DNA from: Methylococcales symbiont of Hymedesmia sp. n. MRB-2018
Lineage (GTDB): Bacteria > Pseudomonadota > Gammaproteobacteria > Methylococcales > Methylomonadaceae
DNA: 64,000 nt
NCBI GenBank assembly: GCA_003666385.1
Contig: QPIN01000063.1
Location: forward strand, 124,001-188,000
Direction of reading: 5' to 3'
Below are positions 52,016-59,515 of this stretch, in pieces. Made by a program: the position numbers and the translations under genes. The notes under the pieces were generated by a model. It worked only from the letters and a program-made list of their open reading frames with translations, searched no databases and was not told the origin of the DNA. Every line of letters begins with the position of its first letter. Position 1 is the first letter of the stretch.

Positions 52016-52345
52016 ATGTATATAAATAAAACTATCAATGATGATTTTCAATTCATCTCTAAAAGTATAAATTTTTTGATGTTTTTTCGATTGTTTATGA
52101 AACCATTTCCTTTTAGAATGATAAAAAAACAGCAATTGAATCTATTACATAAGAGCAATAAATGTCATGCAATAATTAAAGAATCTGATAAAACAAAAGT
52201 GCTTTATATAGAAATTAGTGCTAAAAAGATGAATACTCTATTAGCAGAACGAATCATTTGTGCCACGGATGTACGTTGTCTGGATGCTAGCTCAAAGTAT
52301 TGTCTAAAGGAACTCTGTTTAGCAACCTGTCTACAAAGTAAATAA
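52016..52345 (+). CDS. Unknown small protein with Cys-rich C-terminus, likely iron-regulated
   Basis: Up to 109 residues; I do not recognise the family. The N-terminal part is hydrophobic/aromatic (INFLMFFRLFMKPFPF), so later starts such as ATG 52097 or 52118 may be the real ones, the last giving about 75 residues (MIKKQQLNLLHKSNK...). The C-terminal part is LLAERIICATDVRC followed by YCLKELCLATCLQSK, five Cys in about 30 residues after one earlier Cys. No strong ribosome binding site for any start. The Fur-like site just upstream and a ferritin-like gene downstream suggest a role in iron handling; that is inference. Confidence 0.5.
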   Translation: MYINKTINDDFQFISKSINFLMFFRLFMKPFPFRMIKKQQLNLLHKSNKCHAIIKESDKTKVLYIEISAKKMNTLLAERIICATDVRCLDASSKYCLKELCLATCLQSK

Positions 52346-52415
52346 TCGCATCACCCTAGATCACAGCTACTAGGTTATTCAAATTTAGCTGACTCACCTT
52401 TACAAATAAATAATT

Positions 52416-52877
52416 ATGACAACTAAATTAGATAAAACAACCGTTATTGATCAACTGAATAAAATTCTTGAATTTGAACTTGCAGGAGTTGTGCGGTACA
52501 CCCATTATTCTTTTATGATTTTTGGTTATAACCGCATTCCCATTATTGAATGGATGGAAGGGCAAGCAACTGAATCATTAGGTCATGCTAAGGAAGCAGG
52601 TGAATTAATTACTCACCTTGGCGGTCACCCTTCGTTAGCAATAGGAAATTTACTTGAAACCCATCAACATGATATTGCAAATATTTTACGTGAATCGCTA
52701 TTGCATGAACGTGAAGCATTTATAGCTTACCTGCAATTACTGGAACTAGTTAAAGACAAATCTGTGCTGCTTGAAGAGTACGCACGACGTTTAATTGCTG
52801 AAGAAGAAATGCATCAAGGGGAAGTGGATAAGATGTTGCGTAACCCAGGAGATATTGCATCAGTTTCGGTTACTTAG
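52416..52877 (+). CDS. Bacterioferritin-like diiron protein
   Basis: 153-residue four-helix ferritin-like protein. Candidate iron ligands: Glu21 (ILEFELAGVVRY), Glu53 and His57 (TESLGHA), Glu98 (LLHERE), Glu130 and His133 (AEEEMH). In classical bacterioferritin the helix-B ligands are ExxH with a heme-binding Met next to the Glu; here the spacing is ExxxH and the Met is absent. It is therefore a bacterioferritin-type relative without evident heme site, perhaps for iron storage or oxygen detoxification. Followed by a strong hairpin. Confidence 0.85.
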   Translation: MTTKLDKTTVIDQLNKILEFELAGVVRYTHYSFMIFGYNRIPIIEWMEGQATESLGHAKEAGELITHLGGHPSLAIGNLLETHQHDIANILRESLLHEREAFIAYLQLLELVKDKSVLLEEYARRLIAEEEMHQGEVDKMLRNPGDIASVSVT

Positions 52878-52895
52878 CAAAGGTCTATTGGATGT

Positions 52896-52931
52896 TAATT
52901 ATTTTAGTTTTTCTAAAAACTAAAATAATTA
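52896..52931. terminator. Perfect 17-bp A/T-rich hairpin after the ferritin-like gene
   Basis: Arms 52896-52912 and 52915-52931 are exact reverse complements around a 2-nt apex. Low GC in the stem and no long T-run beyond it make it a weak terminator or an mRNA 3'-end stabiliser. It lies 18 nt after the stop codon. Confidence 0.5.
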
Positions 52932-52967
52932 CGCCAGTAATTTTTATTAACATTAGATTAGGAATAG

Positions 52968-53237
52968 ATGATGAGTCCTAACCCATATCCTTTGTTTTCG
53001 GTTTCTCAATCCGATAAACCAGAGCAAATTAAGTTAAAAACCAAGCTATTAATTCAACTTTATGTAAAAAACTCTAGTCCCTTTGTCGCTTCTGCTGTAG
53101 TAGAGCATATAGCTGCTTTGCTTGCATATCCAAAATATATTAGTGATATAGAAGAGCGCTGTCAATTGCGAAAGATGGAGAAGCACTGGTGCTGTTTGTC
53201 TTGGATTGATAGCCAGCCTCATTTAATTGACATTTAA
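52968..53237 (+). CDS. Conserved-looking hypothetical protein, 89 residues
   Basis: No family recognised. Begins MMSPNPYPLFSVSQSDKPEQ, with an amphipathic middle (KTKLLIQLYVKNSSPFVASA, VVEHIAALLAYP) and a basic, Trp-rich end (RKMEKHWCCLSWIDSQPHL). AGGA precedes the tandem ATGs by about 5 nt, a fair ribosome binding site, so the frame is probably translated. Soluble by appearance, no signal peptide. It sits 48 nt before heme A synthase in the same direction. Confidence 0.55.
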   Translation: MMSPNPYPLFSVSQSDKPEQIKLKTKLLIQLYVKNSSPFVASAVVEHIAALLAYPKYISDIEERCQLRKMEKHWCCLSWIDSQPHLIDI

Positions 53238-53285
53238 CTGTATTATTTAGTAAAATCATACACTTAAACCTATAGCTATTCATTT

Positions 53286-54290
53286 ATGACAGACCCTCAA
53301 GCCATTCTTCGCTTCAGACGCTTGGGTAAATTAACCATTATTGCCGTTTATTTTGTCATTCTAGTGGGCGGAATTGTCAGAGCATCAGGTGCAGGTATGG
53401 GGTGTCCTGACTGGCCTACTTGTTTTGGACAATGGATTCCACCCACTGAAGAATCACAATTACCCACTAATTACCATGAAATATATGCCCAACGTGGCTA
53501 CCAGAACACTCAGTTTAACCCTGTAAAAACCTGGATAGAATATACTAATCGTTTAGTAGGGGTAAGCATTGGCTTTTTAATATTTCTAACGGCCTGGTCA
53601 TCACGCATTTTTTTAAAATCAGATAAAAGTATCTTTTATCTTTCACTCTTTGTCTTTTTTCTAGTAGGTTTTCAAGGTTGGCTGGGAGCAGCCGTTGTCG
53701 CCAGCAATTTACAGCCTTTCATAATTACCTTGCACATGCTGTTAGCGTTATTAATTGTGGCCATGCTAATCTATATTATTGCAAAATCGCAACGCAGCAC
53801 GCTCAGACAAATCAAAAGCCAATACATCCCAAGGCAAGCCCATCACCTTATAAAAATTGCCATGGGATTAACACTCATACAAATTATTATGGGTACACAA
53901 GTCAGAGAAGCGGTAGATTTTATTGCAAATGAACATAAATATATAGACCGAGAATTCTGGAGAGATAGTTTTCCTCTTATTTTTTATATTCACCGTTCCT
54001 TTTCAGCTGTTATTTTATTTACCAATCTATGGCTGTTCTGGAAAATATTTAAAGCACTTGATAAAAACCATCTTATTCTACGTTGTAATCAATGCTTAAT
54101 AGTTCTCATTGGATTAGAAATTCTTGCGGGTATAAGCTTAGACCGATTAGGTGTCCCACCTATTTCCCAAGCTATCCATTTATTACTCGCTAATCTAATT
54201 TTTGGCTTGCAATTTTTTATTTATATTTGCTTGAAATACGCTACTGAAGAAAAACTTAACGGTGAGAAACAGGTATTACCGAGTCGGTGA
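53286..54290 (+). CDS. ctaA: Heme A synthase (COX15/CtaA)
   Basis: Integral membrane hydroxylase converting heme O to heme A for aa3-type cytochrome oxidase. 334 residues with about eight hydrophobic helices. Typical segments: YFVILVGGIVRASGAGMGCP with DWPTCFGQW, EYTNRLVGVSIGFLIFLTAW, VNIHM/TLHMLLALL, and IYIHRSFSAVILFTNLWLF carrying His ligands. No ctaB or cox structural genes are adjacent, so this copy is detached from the usual cluster. Confidence 0.93.
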   Translation: MTDPQAILRFRRLGKLTIIAVYFVILVGGIVRASGAGMGCPDWPTCFGQWIPPTEESQLPTNYHEIYAQRGYQNTQFNPVKTWIEYTNRLVGVSIGFLIFLTAWSSRIFLKSDKSIFYLSLFVFFLVGFQGWLGAAVVASNLQPFIITLHMLLALLIVAMLIYIIAKSQRSTLRQIKSQYIPRQAHHLIKIAMGLTLIQIIMGTQVREAVDFIANEHKYIDREFWRDSFPLIFYIHRSFSAVILFTNLWLFWKIFKALDKNHLILRCNQCLIVLIGLEILAGISLDRLGVPPISQAIHLLLANLIFGLQFFIYICLKYATEEKLNGEKQVLPSR

Positions 54291-54377
54291 AGCCAGATTA
54301 GCTAAAATCCTTCAGTAAGTACATACTCTTTCCACCGCAAAAAATACGAGCAAGTAATAAAAAATAAAGTACATATT

Positions 54378-54400
54378 GTTATTGCTAATCATTCTCATTT
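54378..54400. promoter_or_regulatory. Fur-box-like operator upstream of the porin gene
   Basis: On the minus strand it reads AAATGAGAATGATTA followed by GCAATAAC: the first 15 bases equal those of the site at 51957, the second half is a poorer match. It lies 41 nt before the porin start, where a promoter would be expected. Taken alone it is moderate; the exact 15-mer sharing strengthens it. Confidence 0.5.
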
Positions 54401-54441
54401 AGATTAATATACCCACTTGGAAATTATTATGGATTAATCTT

Positions 54442-55740
54442 ATGTCTACAAAATTTAAACTTGCCCTATTCACAGCACTAGCACTTTGTCTCTCAACAGC
54501 ACAAGCACTAACCGTTGAGGAGCTAGCCGCACAATTTGAAAGCTATAAAAAACAACAAGATGTTAAATTTGAACAACTAAGCTCTGAAAATGCACAATTG
54601 AAGCAACAAAACGCTCAATTACAGCAAAGCTTCAATAATACTCAATCCCAAGTAAGTAACAATACCACTGCCGTTGAAGTCATCAGTGAAAACTATGAGG
54701 GGGTTCAAAAAGCTTCCGAGTGGTTTAATAACACTACAATAGGGGGCTATGGAGAACTGCATTACCAAAATCGGAGTATTGAAGGTAATAAAGACCACAA
54801 AAACCACAAGGAAGAGGTCGATTTTCATCGTTTTGTATTATTCTTTGGCCATGAATTTACCGATAATTTACGGTTTTTCTCCGAATTAGAACTGGAACAC
54901 TCTATTGCAGGCGATGGTAAAGACGGCGAAATTGAACTGGAACAGGCTTATCTGGAATATGACTTTAACCAAAATGCCAGTGCTAAAGCTGGGCTATTTT
55001 TAATGCCTGTCGGCATTATGAATGAAACCCATGAGCCTGATACTTTTTATGGTGTTGAACGCAATGAAGTCGAAAAAAATATTATTCCTACCACTTGGTG
55101 GGAAGCGGGTATTGGTGGAAATTACCGTTTTGATAACGGTCTAAGTTTTGATGCGATCCTCAGTAGTGGTCTTGATATAGACAATAGCGGTAAAAAAGCA
55201 TTTAGTATCCGCAGTGGTCGGGGCAAAGTGTCCAAACAAAAAGCCAACGATCCTATTATTGCAGTTAGAGGAAAATACACTGGTATTCTAGGTTTAGAAC
55301 TTGCTGCAACCGTACTCCACCAAACTGATTTAGGGCAAAGTGATAAACCTAGTGTAGGCTCAGGTACTTTATACCAAGCGCATGTTATTTATAGCCATGG
55401 CATTGGCCCAGGTACTTTCACTGGCAAAGCATTATATAGTCGCTGGAAAATTGATGTTGATTCTAAACTTCATCAAGCAGCTGAGTCACAATATGGCTGG
55501 TATATTGAACCTGGCTATAGATTCCCCACTTCAATGGGTGATATGGGTGTCTATAGTCGCTTTCAAAAACTGGATTATTACAGTGGATCGGAAAAGAACT
55601 ATGATATATGGGAAGCGGGAGCTAATTGGTGGGTACATGAAAACGTAGTACTTAAAGCAAATTATATTCATAAAGAAGATACACTAAATAGTAATAGTGA
55701 TGAGAGTGGCTTTGATCTCGGTATTGGTTACCAGTTTTAA
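54442..55740 (+). CDS. Outer membrane porin (OprO/OprP-like fold) with N-terminal coiled coil
   Basis: 432-residue beta-barrel porin. Signal peptide ends near residue 22 (LSTAQA), followed by a heptad-like coiled coil about 30-70 (Gln/Leu/Asn-rich), then alternating beta strands from GGYGELHYQNRS to the C-terminal GIGYQF with terminal Phe for BAM recognition. Phosphate-selective-type porins show this layout, but the acidic loops here and the Fur-like site upstream argue against assuming phosphate specificity. First gene before the FMN/PepSY pair. Confidence 0.88.
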   Translation: MSTKFKLALFTALALCLSTAQALTVEELAAQFESYKKQQDVKFEQLSSENAQLKQQNAQLQQSFNNTQSQVSNNTTAVEVISENYEGVQKASEWFNNTTIGGYGELHYQNRSIEGNKDHKNHKEEVDFHRFVLFFGHEFTDNLRFFSELELEHSIAGDGKDGEIELEQAYLEYDFNQNASAKAGLFLMPVGIMNETHEPDTFYGVERNEVEKNIIPTTWWEAGIGGNYRFDNGLSFDAILSSGLDIDNSGKKAFSIRSGRGKVSKQKANDPIIAVRGKYTGILGLELAATVLHQTDLGQSDKPSVGSGTLYQAHVIYSHGIGPGTFTGKALYSRWKIDVDSKLHQAAESQYGWYIEPGYRFPTSMGDMGVYSRFQKLDYYSGSEKNYDIWEAGANWWVHENVVLKANYIHKEDTLNSNSDESGFDLGIGYQF

Positions 55741-55793
55741 GCCCCGCATATAAGGACTGAGGAGTACAGATGGAATAATTTCGACAACTCGCT

Positions 55794-55914
55794 GCTCTTT
55801 TTATCCATCTTAGGCGTTGCAACTTAGGTCACATAGCCATGCTATGCTCCCTTCGTTGCAGCTTAAAGATGAATAAAAATACTGTGCAAGCCGACTGTTT
55901 ATTTATTGTGCGTT
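55794..55914. repeat. Dispersed ~120-bp imperfect palindrome, copy C
   Basis: Same element as at 2128 and 8461, with start GCTCTTTTTATCCATCTT and end TTTATTTATTGTGCGTT. The central hairpin reads CATAGC-CAT-GCTATG, a different sequence from copy B yet still fully paired. It lies between the porin gene and the FMN-binding protein gene. Confidence 0.85.
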
Positions 55915-55942
55915 GTTTTGATGCTTTAAATTGCGTTCAGTA

Positions 55943-56473
55943 ATGACTAAAATAGTGGCTATGCAAAAAAATATTCTATCTATTCTACTCTTCAGTATTA
56001 TTGCTACAGCTCAAGCTGTTGAATATCAAAGTACTGAAGAATTTCTACTACAGGCCTTTTCTGGCAACACACCTAAACCTCAAGTGCTTTGGCTAAAAAA
56101 ACATAAGCAAAAAATTATGGCTGATATTCTTCAACATAAACCAGGGTTTATGCGTACCCGTTATTGGCAGTCTGCTGAAAAATCGGTCTGGGTTATTAAT
56201 GAAATTGGCAAAATAAAACCTATCACTACTGCTGTCGTCATCAAAAATCAAAGAATTGATCAAATCAAAGTACTGGCATTTCGCGAAAGCCGAGGCTGGG
56301 AGGTAAAATATGATTTTTTTACCGATCAATTTAAAAAAAATACCTTGAATAAGGATTTAAGATTATCGCAAGCTATTGATGGTATCGCTGGTGCAACACT
56401 TTCTGTACGTGCGCTCACTAAAACAGCTCGGCTGGCATTGTTTTTTGATAGTTTAATTACCCATGAAAAATAA
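55943..56473 (+). CDS. Exported FMN-binding domain protein
   Basis: About 176 residues. An N-terminal signal peptide (NILSILLFSIIATAQA) precedes a FMN-binding domain related to RnfG/NqrC, with covalent-flavin motif DGIAGATLS near the end (candidate Thr152). I start at ATG 55943; ATG 55961 is equally plausible, and a TTG further up is not needed. Periplasmic covalent flavoproteins of this type move electrons from the membrane. It overlaps the PepSY membrane gene by 11 nt, so the two are probably one functional unit. Confidence 0.8.
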   Translation: MTKIVAMQKNILSILLFSIIATAQAVEYQSTEEFLLQAFSGNTPKPQVLWLKKHKQKIMADILQHKPGFMRTRYWQSAEKSVWVINEIGKIKPITTAVVIKNQRIDQIKVLAFRESRGWEVKYDFFTDQFKKNTLNKDLRLSQAIDGIAGATLSVRALTKTARLALFFDSLITHEK

Positions 56474-57200
56474 TAAACACCGTTTATGGCAGTTTATATA
56501 CAAATTACATCGCTATATCGGACTATTATCCGCTTTAGTTTTGATTATGCTGGCAATAACTGGCATCTCCTTAAACCATACTGAAGATTTGCAGTTAGAT
56601 AGTCAAATGGTGCAATCAACAACTATTCTTCACTGGTATGGTATTAAATCGACAGCCAAACTCACTTCTTTTGCTACTCAAAACCACTGGATTACTCAGC
56701 TTAAACAAAAAGTTTATTTTGATCAGAGTTTTCTTATTGAAAATCAGCAACCATTACTGGGTGCTATTGAAACAGATGAATTTATTGTTGTTGCTTTTCA
56801 TCATTCATTACTACTTTTGACACATAGCGGTGAACTCATAGAACAATCATCCATTGATGGTATAGAAAATATAGGAATGAATCAGCAACAAGCTATTATT
56901 TTAAAATCCTCCAGAGGAATCAATGTTAGCACTGATGGACTTATTTCTTGGCAACCCTATACTCTTGAACAGATAACATGGTCTGCTGTTCAGCACACAC
57001 CTACACATATTTCAACATCCATAGAAAATAAATTCCTGACTTCAACTCTACCCTTGGAACGTGTGCTTCTTGATATTCATAGTGGTCGGTTTTTTGGCAA
57101 AATTGGCGTTTTTATTGTTGACCTTAGCGCTGTATTTTTAATCATACTGGCATTCAGTGGTTGTGCCATTTGGCTTAATACCATTTTCAAGAATAAATGA
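56463..57200 (+). CDS. PepSY-associated membrane protein
   Basis: 245 residues with one transmembrane helix at about 17-36 (LLSALVLIMLAITGISLNHT) and another near 219-240 (VFIVDLSAVFLIILAFSGCA), separated by a periplasmic beta-rich part. The His-containing N-terminus (FIYKLHRYIGLLSA) is typical of PepSY_TM/PiuB-like proteins, which are linked to siderophore-iron reduction or periplasmic electron transfer. Here it is half the size of full PepSY_TM proteins. Its last codons (NTIFKNK) and stop fall in a short palindromic repeat. Confidence 0.78.
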   Translation: MKNNKHRLWQFIYKLHRYIGLLSALVLIMLAITGISLNHTEDLQLDSQMVQSTTILHWYGIKSTAKLTSFATQNHWITQLKQKVYFDQSFLIENQQPLLGAIETDEFIVVAFHHSLLLLTHSGELIEQSSIDGIENIGMNQQQAIILKSSRGINVSTDGLISWQPYTLEQITWSAVQHTPTHISTSIENKFLTSTLPLERVLLDIHSGRFFGKIGVFIVDLSAVFLIILAFSGCAIWLNTIFKNK

Positions 57201-57203
57201 TAT
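57178..57203. repeat. Short palindromic unit, copy 2 (overlapping a gene end)
   Basis: ATACCATTTTCAAGAATAAATGATAT: same core as at 49878 and 63582. It encodes the last residues and the TGA of the PepSY gene. The right arm is partly decayed. Confidence 0.6.
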
Positions 57204-57228
57204 AAATACAAACTTAGATCTTTAAAAC

Positions 57229-57283
57229 ATTCCTTACAATTTTTGCAAAAACGTCAATAAGGAATTGTCTCAACCCGTATAAT
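57229..57283 (+). promoter_or_regulatory. Upstream region of the thiD operon: candidate -10 and weak hairpin
   Basis: TATAAT at 57278-57283 lies 29 nt before the thiD start; the -35 is not clear. An 8-bp dyad ATTCCTTA/TAAGGAAT (57229-57236 and 57258-57265) precedes it. I looked for a TPP riboswitch in this 112-nt leader and saw none of the conserved THI-box sequence. Confidence 0.35.
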
Positions 57284-57312
57284 AAACACAATTCATCCAA
57301 ACAAAGCACGCC

Positions 57313-58104
57313 ATGACCCAGCACCGCCCTGTTGTTTTATCTTTTTCTGGACACGACCCTAGCGGTGGTGCAGGCATACAAGCGGATATTGAAACACTAA
57401 TAAGCCACCAATGTCATTGTTGTAGCGTTATTACAGCACTAACGGAGCAAGACAGTAGCAATGTTAAAAAACTCATTCCTCAACACGCTGAAGATATTAT
57501 TGACCAGGCAACCACCCTGTTAAATGACTTTCCCGTTAAAGCTATTAAAATTGGTTTAATTGGTCATTATGAAACCGCACTAGCCATCCATAGCATTTTA
57601 TTACAACACCCACATATTCCTGTTATTTTAGACCCTGTACTAGCTTCTGGTGATGGCACTTCGCTCGCTAATGAAAAATTAATAGACTGTATCAATGAGA
57701 AACTATTACCCTACACTACGGTAATAACCCCCAATAGTGAAGAAGCACGCATACTAACACAACACAGTAATATCAATGATTGCGGCAAAAACCTATTGGA
57801 TAAGGGCGGTGATACGGTATTAATTACCTGCACAGACGAGGCATCCACTTTAGTAGAAAATAAATACTTTCAAAAAGAGGGTAAGACAGAAACATTTAGC
57901 TGGCAACGGTTAGCAGAAAATTATCATGGCTCTGGTTGCACCCTTGCCAGTGCCATTGCTGCTTTAATGGCACACGGTCTTGACCCCTTTACTGCTATTT
58001 CAGAAGCACAAGAGTATACTTGGAACTCATTACATGCTGCTTATCATCCTGGCAAAGGACAACATAATCCACACCGTCTGTTCTGGATGGAAGGCAATAT
58101 ATGA
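57313..58104 (+). CDS. thiD: Hydroxymethylpyrimidine/phosphomethylpyrimidine kinase
   Basis: Phosphorylates HMP and HMP-P for thiamine synthesis. 263 residues of the ribokinase fold: SGHDPSGGAGIQADIETL near 10, LDPVLASGDGTSL near 105, and the catalytic WQRLAENYHGSGCTLASAIAA with the GSGC anion hole. It overlaps thiE by 4 nt and heads a five-gene operon. Confidence 0.96.
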   Translation: MTQHRPVVLSFSGHDPSGGAGIQADIETLISHQCHCCSVITALTEQDSSNVKKLIPQHAEDIIDQATTLLNDFPVKAIKIGLIGHYETALAIHSILLQHPHIPVILDPVLASGDGTSLANEKLIDCINEKLLPYTTVITPNSEEARILTQHSNINDCGKNLLDKGGDTVLITCTDEASTLVENKYFQKEGKTETFSWQRLAENYHGSGCTLASAIAALMAHGLDPFTAISEAQEYTWNSLHAAYHPGKGQHNPHRLFWMEGNI

Positions 58105-58724
58105 AATTCCCCACTAGCGGCTTGTATGCAATTACCCAAACTGAAGGAAAAAAGCTTGCAACCATTGTGCAAGAAGTGGCTGCTGCCATTAAAGGAGGCG
58201 CTGGTGTTATTCAATATAGAGACAAAACTGCCACAACCATTGACCGTTTAAATTGCGCAACAGCACTGCAAACACTATGTCATACTTATGCAATCCCTCT
58301 ACTTATTAATGATGATGTAGAATTAGCATTAAAAGTTAAAGCAGATGGTGTACATTTAGGTAAAAATGATGGCAGCATTGCCGCAAGCAGAAAAAGATTA
58401 GGCAACAAAGCCATCATTGGCCTGTCCTGTTATAACGATATCAATTTAGCAAAAAAAGCAGAATTTGAAGGTGCTAACTACGTAGCTTTTGGTCGGTTTT
58501 TTCCCTCTGCTTCAAAACCTTTAGCATTACCGGCACAACAAGAAACCTTGCGCCTAGCAAAAAAAATTATTCAAGTTCCCATTGTAGCTATTGGTGGAAT
58601 ATTGCCAAATAATGGGCAACAATTATTAGATAATGGTGCTGATGTGTTAGCTGTTATCGGAGGTATTTTTGATCATGCAGCTGAACAATCAGCACTCAAC
58701 TATCAAACACTTTTCAGCCGCTAA
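58101..58724 (+). CDS. thiE: Thiamine-phosphate synthase
   Basis: Joins HMP-PP and thiazole phosphate to thiamine phosphate. 207 residues, TIM barrel: GLYAITQTEGKKL start, VIQYRDKTA near 40, LINDDVELALKVKADGVHLGKNDG near 72, and AIGGILPNNGQQLLDNGADVLAVI. Follows thiD by 4-nt overlap; soxY starts 7 nt after its stop. Confidence 0.96.
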   Translation: MKFPTSGLYAITQTEGKKLATIVQEVAAAIKGGAGVIQYRDKTATTIDRLNCATALQTLCHTYAIPLLINDDVELALKVKADGVHLGKNDGSIAASRKRLGNKAIIGLSCYNDINLAKKAEFEGANYVAFGRFFPSASKPLALPAQQETLRLAKKIIQVPIVAIGGILPNNGQQLLDNGADVLAVIGGIFDHAAEQSALNYQTLFSR

Positions 58725-58731
58725 ACCTATC

Positions 58732-59205
58732 ATGTCTAATAGTCGTAGAAAATTCATAAAAACTCTCATGACATTTAGTGCCTATGGACTAACTGTAGCT
58801 AGCAGTATTCTACATGCCTCAGTCACCCACACAAGACGGATTAAAGACTACTTTAACAGCGGAACTTTTGAGCAAACCATGCTCCGTTTATTTGGCGAAG
58901 CAGAAATCATTGAAAGTAAAAAAATAAAAATAAGCCGCCTACCTCGTATCGCAGAAAATGGTGCCAATGTCCCCATTACCGTCAGTAGCACTTTAGACAG
59001 TGTAGAGAAAATTTCTATTTTGGTAGAAGACAACCCCTCCCCGCTTTCTGCTGAGTTTTTCCTATCGCCTGCGCTTGTAGCACATGTTTCTGTCAGACTA
59101 AAAATGGCTAAAACCAGCCGTATCGTTATTATTGTTCAAGCAGAAGGCAAGCTATATCGTACCTCGCGATCTGTTAAGGTCGCCGTTGGCGGCTGCGGAG
59201 CTTAG
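58732..59205 (+). CDS. soxY: Sulfur carrier protein SoxY
   Basis: Periplasmic sulfur carrier; thiosulfate-derived sulfur is bound to a Cys on a flexible C-terminal arm. I start at ATG 58732 (MSNSRRKFIKTLMTFSA), giving 157 residues with a Tat-type signal (SRRKFIK) and cleavage near ILHAS. The C-terminus is VGGCGA, close to the classical GGCGG with the carrier Cys second from the last Gly. soxZ follows after one base. No soxA, soxX, soxB or soxCD is in the window. Confidence 0.92.
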   Translation: MSNSRRKFIKTLMTFSAYGLTVASSILHASVTHTRRIKDYFNSGTFEQTMLRLFGEAEIIESKKIKISRLPRIAENGANVPITVSSTLDSVEKISILVEDNPSPLSAEFFLSPALVAHVSVRLKMAKTSRIVIIVQAEGKLYRTSRSVKVAVGGCGA

Positions 59206-59206
59206 C

Positions 59207-59515
59207 ATGTCTAGTATAAAAATAAGAACAAAACGGTTTGCTGAAAACACACAAATTCGGTTATTGATTACGCATCCCATGGCGAACGGACGTGGCAAAA
59301 ATAAGCAGGAAAAACCAATAGCAGCAAAACATATTACTGTATTGTATATTTATCATAATGAGTCAAAAATACTGACCTCACATTTATCTGGCAGTATTGC
59401 AAAGAATCCCTATTTAGATTTCTTACTAAAAGGCGGAGTCAAAGGCGATAAAATTGAAATTAGTTGGATAGATAATTTAGGGAAAACCGATTTTGCAAGC
59501 CATCTTATAAAGTGA
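59207..59515 (+). CDS. soxZ: SoxY-binding protein SoxZ
   Basis: Ig-like partner that forms the SoxYZ carrier; it goes out in complex with SoxY, having no signal peptide of its own. Start ATG 59207 (MSSIKIRTKRFAENTQIR), 102 residues. Conserved LITHPMANGRGKNK and GDKIEISWIDNLGKTDF are present. It overlaps moeA by 4 nt. Confidence 0.92.
   Translation: MSSIKIRTKRFAENTQIRLLITHPMANGRGKNKQEKPIAAKHITVLYIYHNESKILTSHLSGSIAKNPYLDFLLKGGVKGDKIEISWIDNLGKTDFASHLIK

Noticed and set aside
57201..57312. TPP riboswitch expected before thiD
   Set aside because: The leader is only 112 nt and lacks the conserved THI-box segments; only a weak 8-bp dyad and a -10 box are present.
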